Of a DNA stretch of 12,106 bases, positions 6,162-12,106 are shown piece after piece; the stretch's first letter is position 1; every line of letters begins with the position of its first letter. Origin of the DNA: Roseburia sp. (GTDB taxonomy: Bacteria; Bacillota; Clostridia; Lachnospirales; Lachnospiraceae); NCBI GenBank assembly GCA_030844625.1, contig JAUUNJ010000045.1:1-12106 (forward strand), given 5' to 3'. Position numbers and translations under genes: made by a program. The notes beneath the pieces were generated by a model, which had not been told where the DNA came from, searched no databases, and saw only the letters and a list, made by a program, of their open reading frames with translations.

Positions 6162-7436
6162 TCAAATATATAACATTATTTTTACACGAAATTCTTTCTC
6201 ATCATAATTTATTTTAACAATTCCGTTATATTTATTTACTGTTGATTCTACACTTTTTACTCCAATTCCGTGAACGGTATCGTCACTTTTTCTTGTTTGA
6301 AGTTTTCCTTTTCTATGAATTATATTTCCATCATAGCTATTGATTAACGTAATAAACAACGTTCCAACTTTATACTTTACCGATAAATCTATATACTTAC
6401 CATTCTTTATCTTTTCTGTTGCCTCTATTGCATTGTCCAATATATTTCCCAAAATAGTCACCATATCTTCCATTTCTGCATTTAAATTCTCTGGTAACAC
6501 AATATTTGATGATACTTTTATATTTTTATTTTGTGCTTCACTTAACTTATAATTAATAATACTGTCTAATGCAATATTTCCACTATTGCTATATACTGAT
6601 GTTTCTTCTAATTTACCTGTCAACTCTTCAAGATATCTTTTGACTTCCTTATTATCTTCTTTTATCATCGAACTTAATGTATATAAATGATTATTGATAT
6701 CATGTTGGAATGTTTTTAAAGCACTACTCCCCTGCTGCATAAGTTCTGCCTGCCTATAATAATAGTTTTTTTCTCTTTCAATTATTTTTGCCTGCATTTT
6801 TTCAATGTAACTTTTTGAAATCAAATCATATAGATACATTATTATAAATAAAATTAATATCATACATATTACTGATAATATTTTTATTTTTTCCTTTATA
6901 TTTTCCTGCATAAAAATTTCAATTTCCAATATAAACGAAGCAATACATAAGCATAAACTTCCTATATTAAATGTTGTCGGAATAAGTACATCTTTTCCTA
7001 TGTTTTTAAACATACTTATCAATCTATATATAATCACGTATATTATTTGAACACTTATTATCTGAAATGAATCAAAATTATACTGTTCTGTCGTTACTGT
7101 AATATTTCCAAGTCCAATAATCATTGCCATAATTGCTTCCGATATAAATTGACACATAAATATTATTATTGTTGTCATAATAACCTTTTGAATTCTATCA
7201 TCATAACATCTTGCTATTAATGCACTAAAACTTAGCGATACAATAAAATTGAATATTGGTATCGGAAAAAATAAATATTGTAATGTACCAACAAAAAAAC
7301 TACAAAAATATACTACACTTAACACACTATACTTTACAATTCTTTCCCCTAAAAACAACCTTACATATCTTGATGTCACATATAAATTAAACAAGTTTGA
7401 GACCATATATATAATATAAAATAATATAATCTCCAT
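6162..7436 (-). CDS. AgrC-like membrane sensor histidine kinase (module 2)
   Basis: 424 residues with the same design as HK1 but clearly diverged. About six membrane segments lie in residues 1-205 and a coiled linker at 208-240. The phosphoacceptor is H245 (TFQHDINNHLYTL), the N-box has N331 and N335 (ILGNILDNAIEAT), and the G-box is HGIGVKSVESTVNKYNG (389-405). GHKL/AgrC class, predicted to sense a cyclic peptide. Its ATG shares one base with the RR2 stop (TAATG), so translation is coupled. A terminator follows at once and agrD2 lies next. If the second AgrD is not made, this kinase may respond to AgrD1 peptide or to outside signals. Confidence 0.93.
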   Translation of the reverse strand: MEIILFYIIYMVSNLFNLYVTSRYVRLFLGERIVKYSVLSVVYFCSFFVGTLQYLFFPIPIFNFIVSLSFSALIARCYDDRIQKVIMTTIIIFMCQFISEAIMAMIIGLGNITVTTEQYNFDSFQIISVQIIYVIIYRLISMFKNIGKDVLIPTTFNIGSLCLCIASFILEIEIFMQENIKEKIKILSVICMILILFIIMYLYDLISKSYIEKMQAKIIEREKNYYYRQAELMQQGSSALKTFQHDINNHLYTLSSMIKEDNKEVKRYLEELTGKLEETSVYSNSGNIALDSIINYKLSEAQNKNIKVSSNIVLPENLNAEMEDMVTILGNILDNAIEATEKIKNGKYIDLSVKYKVGTLFITLINSYDGNIIHRKGKLQTRKSDDTVHGIGVKSVESTVNKYNGIVKINYDEKEFRVKIMLYI

Positions 7437-8149
7437 TATTCTTCCTCCATATTCATATACATTTTTCTTATTTCTGCTCTTCTAGATTGACTAATAGGTA
7501 ATTCTATGTCATCTGTCATTATTACGCGATCATATCCCATAATTTTTATATACCTGCAATTTATCATATATGTTTTATGAATGAACAAAAAACCTTGCCC
7601 CTTCAAGTTTTCATATATCAATTCTAGAGAATCATAAAATTCCTCTTCTCCTTCTGTGGTATGCATAATCACTTTTCGACTATTTCTCTCAAAATACCTA
7701 ATTTTATATGTTTCTATCTTATAATACTCATATCCTTTTTTATACTTAAATATATATGCTTCTTTTCCATTAATTCTAAAATAACTTTCAAATACCCCAC
7801 GCAATTTGTTCTCATCTAATGGTTTCACAAGAAAATTAATAGGTCTAAACTCAAACAATTGTAAAGCATACTCTGTTTTTGATGAAATATAAGCAATTTG
7901 GACAATGTCATTTTCAAGTATATTCCTAATATATTCTCCAATTTCCACGCCACTCATCTCCGGTAGTTCTATATCAAGAAACACAAGGTCATAATTCGTC
8001 CTCTCCATTTCTTTACATAAACTTTCTCCCGAATAAAAAACATCTACTTCATATCTTATTGACATTTCATTCAAAATTTTGATAACTATTCCCTCAACCT
8101 GAGAACAAATTTTTATTTCATCATCACATATGGCAACATTTATCTTCAT
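7436..8149 (-). CDS. AgrA-like LytTR response regulator (module 2)
   Basis: 237 residues from the ATG at 8149, which has AAGAGGGAAA just upstream. The in-frame ATG at 8215 is rejected because it lies in the terminator hairpin of the previous unit and before the promoter. Receiver domain (1-~120): D9/D10, phosphoacceptor D59 (VFLDIELP), K109 in the standard Lys-Pro pair. LytTR domain ~135-237, with FIHKTYMINCRYI as the typical DNA-binding segment. It is the expected partner of HK2 and should act on the agrD2-protease promoter, or also on that of module 1. Confidence 0.93.
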   Translation of the reverse strand: MKINVAICDDEIKICSQVEGIVIKILNEMSIRYEVDVFYSGESLCKEMERTNYDLVFLDIELPEMSGVEIGEYIRNILENDIVQIAYISSKTEYALQLFEFRPINFLVKPLDENKLRGVFESYFRINGKEAYIFKYKKGYEYYKIETYKIRYFERNSRKVIMHTTEGEEEFYDSLELIYENLKGQGFLFIHKTYMINCRYIKIMGYDRVIMTDDIELPISQSRRAEIRKMYMNMEEE

Positions 8150-8179
8150 GGCTTTCCCTCTTATATAATCAATTTTATT

Positions 8180-8188
8180 ATTGTACCA
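8180..8188 (-). promoter_or_regulatory. Extended -10 promoter of RR2-HK2
   Basis: TGGTACAAT on the minus strand is an extended -10 (TG-n-TACAAT). It starts right after the T tract of the upstream terminator and lies ~31 bases before the RR2 start. No good -35 is present, as tolerated for extended -10 promoters. Confidence 0.55.
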
Positions 8189-8192
8189 CAAT

Positions 8193-8226
8193 AAAAAAAG
8201 TAATGGAACCTTCATTGTTCCATTAC
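8193..8226 (-). terminator. Rho-independent terminator closing the HAD-operon unit
   Basis: GTAATGGAAC pairs perfectly with GTTCCATTAC (10 bp, 7-base loop), followed on the minus strand by seven T. It insulates the agr modules from the genes to the right. Confidence 0.92.
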
Positions 8227-8250
8227 CTTCTTCTTTCTTCTATCTCTTTA

Positions 8251-9252
8251 TCAACTTCTACCTCTGTAGTGGTATATTAAAATTGCAACACCTGGGAAGG
8301 CAATATATAATATTATCCAACAAGAGAAAATGCAGATGAGCAGATACATTAGATGAAGCGGTAAGTGATTATGTATTTTTGTGGTACAACCATGTGATAC
8401 CGCATTCATACAACGGAGGGCTGACTCCGTTTCAAGCAAGACACAGGCAGGAATAAGTCTGTTCCAAGTGTAACAATTTTGCTTGACCACTACACATAGT
8501 ATTTCGCTGAATTTCTTATTGATAGCTTTACTCAGTTCTTGTTCAGCTAGAAATTCATCAAAATGTTCTCCTGCAAATCTCATTGCCAGAATAAACTTAT
8601 GTCTTGCTTGTTTATATTGTGCAAGCATCTCAATTGCTGCCAGATACCGACTTGCTTCTTTACTTTCAAAGCATTCCGGCAAAACAGACAGCTTTTTATC
8701 ATAAATGTAATAGATTCCGCAATCCATGATATGATCCACAAGTGCCTGTTCTGTCTTTTCATCTAAACAACCGCTTATAATCGAAATCGGATAAAAGATT
8801 TCCATTCCAATAATACATTTATCTTTTTGTATTCCAAAATTTTTATCATATGCAGCAGTATAGTCATCATAATCATATGTTCCACTTTTAAAAGCACTCG
8901 TAATAACATGTGCCCATTTCTTTGCTACTTTATTTGCAGCCGAATTATCCGAAGTAAATCTTCGAATCCATGTCGAAAGTAATAATGCCATAAAGTTATC
9001 CCAATCGTGTTTCTGTTCTCTATAATCAGGCGTACTCTTTTTCCCTGTAAGGCAATCATTCATATAAGAAACTGCTTTCTGAATACATTCGTCTTCCATG
9101 GTAAATCCTAACCGTTCCAAACGTCTCAACGCAAACTCCGTTGAAATATTCTTTAATGATGTCGGTTGGGACATGGAATGAAAAATACCCCACTTTCCCT
9201 CATCATCCTGCAATTCAATAATTTGTTTTGCCCCTTTCCCGTCTTTATGCAT
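8251..9252 (-). CDS. Unrecognised protein, 3' end replaced by an insertion-element remnant
   Basis: The open frame is 333 codons with GGGAGAG before the ATG at 9252. Residues 1-~252 look like a genuine soluble, mostly helical protein with several W, Y and C residues (DDEGKWGIFHS at 16-26, DCGIYYIYDKKLSVLPECF at 177-195, SRYLAAIEMLAQY at 201-213). I do not recognise a family; repeated helix pairs with G-K-W-G loops loosely recall alpha/alpha-toroid proteins, which is a guess. From ~253 on, the frame runs antisense through an IS end and a transposase fragment, then ends in a hydrophobic tail (IILYIAFPGVAILIYHYRGR), so the last ~80 residues are probably not native. It follows the HAD gene by 53 bases, likely as one operon. 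It may be non-functional. Confidence 0.55.
   Translation of the reverse strand: MHKDGKGAKQIIELQDDEGKWGIFHSMSQPTSLKNISTEFALRRLERLGFTMEDECIQKAVSYMNDCLTGKKSTPDYREQKHDWDNFMALLLSTWIRRFTSDNSAANKVAKKWAHVITSAFKSGTYDYDDYTAAYDKNFGIQKDKCIIGMEIFYPISIISGCLDEKTEQALVDHIMDCGIYYIYDKKLSVLPECFESKEASRYLAAIEMLAQYKQARHKFILAMRFAGEHFDEFLAEQELSKAINKKFSEILCVVVKQNCYTWNRLIPACVLLETESALRCMNAVSHGCTTKIHNHLPLHLMYLLICIFSCWIILYIAFPGVAILIYHYRGRS
8340..8456 (+). pseudogene. Transposase/integrase C-terminal fragment (IS3-like)
   Basis: The only plus-strand coding remnant. A frame of 38 codons after a TGA reads ADTLDEAVSDYVFLWYN then HVIPHSYNGGLTPFQAR, with stop TAA at 8454. The W-Y-N...P-H-S-x-N-G-G-L-T-P motif is the classic C-terminal end of the rve integrase core in IS3-type transposases. 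Catalytic D, D and E residues are absent, so it is inert. Confidence 0.8.
8340..8496 (+). mobile_element. Remnant of an IS3-like element (right end)
   Basis: About 40 bases follow the transposase stop and end near 8494-8496 in ...GACCACTACACA; read inward on the minus strand this begins TGTGTAGTGGTCAAGC, the TG...CA form of IS3-type ends. Host-gene coding appears to resume beyond it. The left end is not found, so the insert is truncated, and no target duplication can be shown. Confidence 0.55.
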
Positions 9253-9305
9253 AATCTTCTCTCCCTAAAAATTCAATAAATTGCGAATGAAATATAACTT
9301 CCTTT

Positions 9306-10034
9306 TCACTTCAATATTTCAATTAATTCATCCCAACATCTAATCTCCATGTACGGAACGTTTGTTTTCGCACCGTACTCTCCATCAATATACATTGGAT
9401 AAAAAACAGGCTTCATTCCCGCGCAGAATGAACCTTCGATATCACAGGTCAAATTGTCACCGCAAAACCATATTTCTTCCGGATTGAGCTTTGCTTTCCT
9501 GACTGCCATTTCAAAAATGAATGGATGCGGTTTTCGGAAAAGATAACTATTGGATGAAAGAAAAAACTCAAAATGATTGTTTGGCAGCAACTCATCAATT
9601 CGTCTTTTCAATAATTTTGAACTGTTCATCATATTACTTACAACAGCAGTTCTAATTTCGTTTTTCCAAAGATAATCCAGTAGTCTTTCGATTCCCTCTG
9701 TCGGAACCGCCTGATGTAATGTTGCATTCTTCCAGAAGACATATTGAACTTCTTCCATATCCACATCAAATTCGAGCCCTAAAGATTCATACAAGTAGGT
9801 ATCAAACGCTTCGCAGGATATTTCCAGCAACTGTCTATCTCTTTTTATCGATTGGATATTCTCAATCTCATGAAATATCTTATCCGCCTGTTCCTGCAAC
9901 TTTTCTGCATTCACACGGTCAGGATTTTTTGTTGTGATTTTGAGAACAGCTTCATCACCTTTTAGAACATTAAACTGCTTCTCGTCGATTAATGTCTGCC
10001 CATAGTCAAATAGTATCATCTTTGGTTTTTGCAT
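9306..10034 (-). CDS. HAD-superfamily hydrolase (subfamily IA)
   Basis: 242 residues with AAGGAG 7 bases before the ATG. All four HAD motifs are present. Motif I has nucleophile D10 in FDYGQTL, motif II S133 (VVSNM), motif III K168 (RKPHPFIF), and motif IV G192-D193-N194 with D198. The helical cap lies between residues ~18 and 110. In motif I the second acidic residue is G12 instead of Asp, a variant known in some HAD phosphohydrolases but lacking the usual acid/base. Such enzymes usually remove phosphate from small metabolites; the substrate cannot be told from sequence. It probably forms a unit with the gene that follows and has no visible link with the agr modules. Confidence 0.88.
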   Translation of the reverse strand: MQKPKMILFDYGQTLIDEKQFNVLKGDEAVLKITTKNPDRVNAEKLQEQADKIFHEIENIQSIKRDRQLLEISCEAFDTYLYESLGLEFDVDMEEVQYVFWKNATLHQAVPTEGIERLLDYLWKNEIRTAVVSNMMNSSKLLKRRIDELLPNNHFEFFLSSNSYLFRKPHPFIFEMAVRKAKLNPEEIWFCGDNLTCDIEGSFCAGMKPVFYPMYIDGEYGAKTNVPYMEIRCWDELIEILK

Positions 10035-10126
10035 TCACTACTCCTTAAATTTATTTGTTAATCTTTTTAATGATATACACAATAAATGACTATGTCTATC
10101 TTACCATAGCCACTACCACAATACAA

Positions 10127-10189
10127 TCATGACCACCCGTCAAACGGTGGTTGATATTTCGCTCGGTTCCGAGCTCACCAGGGTCATGA
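10127..10189. repeat. Compact three-way-junction-like structured element
   Basis: TCATGACC and GGTCATGA pair perfectly at the ends. Inside are two hairpins: ACCACC/GGTGGT (10132-10151, with an extra GT/AC pair set and one bulge) and GCTCGG/CCGAGC with a two-base loop (10161-10174). The element is much richer in GC than its flanks and lies between metE and the HAD gene. It resembles REP/MITE-like palindromic units or a small structured RNA. No second copy occurs in the window. Confidence 0.5.
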
Positions 10190-10199
10190 CCCATAATCC

Positions 10200-10240
10200 A
10201 AAAGTGCTATTGCAATTATTTTTGCAATAGCACTTTTTTT
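10200..10240. terminator. Strong bidirectional terminator after metE
   Basis: AAAAGTGCTATTGCAA pairs perfectly with its complement (16 bp, 6-base loop). It has T7 at the plus-strand 3' end, and on the minus strand the stem's own closing TTTT serves. It ends metE transcription just past the stop. Confidence 0.9.
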
Positions 10241-10241
10241 A

Positions 10242-12106
10242 TTAATTACATTTATTTCTTACTACCTTTGCTGCTTCCACAAGATTTCTAAGGCTGGCAT
10301 CCGTTTCGGGAATTCCTCTTGTTTTAAGACCACAGTCTGGATTTACCCATAACTTTTCATGATTAATTTTTGTAAGCATTTTTTCCAGTGCAGATATAAT
10401 CTCTTCCACAGAAGGTACACGTGGCGAATGGATATCATACACTCCCGGACCTACTTCTGTCTCAAAATTATTCTCTTTAATTGCATCAAGAATTGTCAGT
10501 TTGGAACGTGATGCCTCAAAAGAAATAACATCTGCATCCATATTATCAATATCCTTAATAATATCATCAAATTCACTATAACACATATGAGTATGTATCT
10601 GTGTTTCCGGTTTTACCCCGCTATGACACAGTCTGAATGCCGGTATTGCCCAATCCAGATATTCACTATACCAGTCGCTCTTTCTTATTGGCAGTTTTTC
10701 CTTTAAGGCTGCCTCATCTATCTGAATAATTTTAATTCCTGCCTTTTCTAAGTCAAGAACTTCTTCCCTGATTGCTATACCGATTTGATATGCCATCTCT
10801 TTCAGAGATACATCTTCACGCGGAAATGACCAGTTCAGTATTGTGACCGGACCTGTAAGCATTCCTTTCATCGGCTTGTCTGTCAGACTCTGTGCATATT
10901 TTGAATATTCTACTGTAATCGGCTTGCTTCTTTTCACATCTCCAAAAATAATTGGAGGTTTCACACATCTTGTACCATAGGACTGTACCCACCCTTTTTC
11001 GGTAAATACATATCCCTCCAGATTTTCCCCAAAAAATTCAACCATGTCATTTCGTTCATACTCTCCATGTACAAGAACGTCAATACCGATTTCTTCCTGC
11101 TTTTCAATACATTCTTTTATAAATAAGAATACCTGTTCATCATACGCGCTCTTATCAATTTCACCCTTACGATAACTGCTTCGATTCTTTTTAACCTGCT
11201 GAGTCTGTGGGAAAGAACCAATGGTAGTTGTCGGAAGCAGAGGAAACTTAAATACCTGCTTTTGAATTTCTTCTCTTTCTTTTCGAATTGGTTTTCTCAC
11301 AAAATCTTCTGATTTTAATGCTGCAACCTGTTGTGTTACTTTTTCATTTTGATAAAGACGCTCTTCATGGAACAACGCAGTATTATCAATATATTCTTTT
11401 TCCTGTTTATAATTATTACATTCTGTGAGTACACTGATTTCATTTAATTCCTGTAATTTTTCCAGTGCAAATGCAAAATGCTGTTTTACCTGTTCGTTCA
11501 ATTTTGACTCATTATCCACAGTGTAAGGTACATGCAGCAGTGAACATGAAGTCGATAAAACAATCTTCTCTGCATATTTCTTTATTTCATCAAGAATAGA
11601 AAGTGCTTTATCATAATGGCACTTCCAGATATTCTTTCCATTTATCAGACCCGCAAACAGAATTTTGTCATTTGGAAATCCATATTTTTTAACCAACTCC
11701 AGTGTCTTTTTTCCCTCAAGAAAATCCAGACCGATTCCATCAAAGTTCATGGCAATAATATTTTCATAACAGTCACGCACATCACCAAAATAGGTCTGTA
11801 ATAAAACCTTTACATTACCTTTCGCCGATAAAATAATATTGTACAGATTTTCAAACAAAGCTTTGTCTTCTTCTGTTAAATCCGTTACAAGTGCAGGCTC
11901 ATCAAACTGAACCCACTCTGTTTCCAATGCATTAAACCGATTTAGTATTTCGACATAAGCCTTTGATATATCTTCCACAAAATCCTCTGTTTTGCTGCCG
12001 TCTTGATATCTTGCCAATTTTAAAAACGTGAATGGACCAATAAGTACAGTTTTTGTATTAATTCCTAAATCGTTTTCCTCCTCATACTCTTCCAAAGGTT
12101 TGTTGC
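10242..12106 (-). CDS. metE: Cobalamin-independent methionine synthase MetE (N-terminus beyond window)
   Basis: About 621 codons are present of the usual ~755. The frame continues past the right edge (N-K-P-L-E-E-Y...), so the TTG at 12095 is an internal leucine codon, not a start. MetE transfers a methyl group from 5-methyltetrahydrofolate-polyglutamate to homocysteine to make methionine, in the cytoplasm, using zinc. Landmarks: [11 protein letters not shown] near the left of the fragment, then [11 protein letters not shown] opening the C-terminal barrel and [13 protein letters not shown]. The zinc ligands are H and C in THMCYSEF (~10580-10588), E in ISFEASRS, and C in [10 protein letters not shown] (10332-10334), all intact. 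This half is visibly less AT-rich than the agr region. Its regulation would lie to the right of the window. Confidence 0.97.
   Translation of the reverse strand, partial: NKPLEEYEEENDLGINTKTVLIGPFTFLKLARYQDGSKTEDFVEDISKAYVEILNRFNALETEWVQFDEPALVTDLTEEDKALFENLYNIILSAKGNVKVLLQTYFGDVRDCYENIIAMNFDGIGLDFLEGKKTLELVKKYGFPNDKILFAGLINGKNIWKCHYDKALSILDEIKKYAEKIVLSTSCSLLHVPYTVDNESKLNEQVKQHFAFALEKLQELNEISVLTECNNYKQEKEYIDNTALFHEERLYQNEKVTQQVAALKSEDFVRKPIRKEREEIQKQVFKFPLLPTTTIGSFPQTQQVKKNRSSYRKGEIDKSAYDEQVFLFIKECIEKQEEIGIDVLVHGEYERNDMVEFFGENLEGYVFTEKGWVQSYGTRCVKPPIIFGDVKRSKPITVEYSKYAQSLTDKPMKGMLTGPVTILNWSFPREDVSLKEMAYQIGIAIREEVLDLEKAGIKIIQIDEAALKEKLPIRKSDWYSEYLDWAIPAFRLCHSGVKPETQIHTHMCYSEFDDIIKDIDNMDADVISFEASRSKLTILDAIKENNFETEVGPGVYDIHSPRVPSVEEIISALEKMLTKINHEKLWVNPDCGLKTRGIPETDASLRNLVEAAKVVRNKCN

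Noticed and set aside
8580..8766. Frames on both strands inside the unrecognised gene (8580-8762 minus; 8483-8704 and 8563-8766 plus)
   Set aside because: They are shadows of the 9252 frame with no ribosome site or recognisable features.
12093..12095. TTG as the start of metE
   Set aside because: The frame continues upstream to the window edge with MetE-like residues and about 130 N-terminal residues are missing; no start lies in the window.
1..12106. CRISPR array, tRNA, rRNA or riboswitch
   Set aside because: No regularly spaced direct repeats, no tRNA cloverleaf with a CCA-type end, and no known riboswitch core seen by eye; metE's own upstream region, where a T-box or S-box might be, is outside the window.

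Overview
The window is AT-rich DNA that looks like a Gram-positive Clostridia genome, probably Lachnospiraceae. Evidence: strong GGAGG-type ribosome sites, AgrD precursors with the (Q/E)PKxPEKL tail usual in that group, LytTR/GHKL two-component pairs, and a cobalamin-independent methionine synthase. The lineage is inferred, since no rRNA or marker gene is present. All confident genes are on the minus strand, so transcription runs from right to left.

Right part (about 8200-12106): the 3' four fifths of metE, a strong bidirectional terminator and a 63-nt foldable element. Next come a HAD-family hydrolase and an unrecognised gene whose 3' end is replaced by an IS3-like transposase remnant. A terminator closes this unit.

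Middle and left (1-8190) hold two consecutive agr-type peptide quorum-sensing modules with the same layout: LytTR response regulator, AgrC-like kinase, terminator, agrD, agrB, secreted effector. In module 2 (8149-4297) the effector is a secreted matrixin-like zinc metalloprotease. Its agrD is out of frame at a poly-A tract, and its agrB survives only as a C-terminal remnant that I recovered by reading all frames. In module 1 (4188-1) agrD and agrB are intact. The effector is a lactococcin 972-family bacteriocin, followed by the start of a DUF1430-like membrane protein of the kind that accompanies such bacteriocins.

The AgrD of module 1 has no cysteine. A serine sits where the ring-forming cysteine belongs, so it predicts a lactone rather than thiolactone signal. 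The likely scheme is that AgrB1 cyclises and exports AgrD1 peptide, HK1 senses it, and RR1 activates the agrD1-agrB1-bacteriocin operon. Module 2 either is decaying or depends on AgrB1 and on frame restoration at its A7 tract. I see no CRISPR array, tRNA or rRNA.
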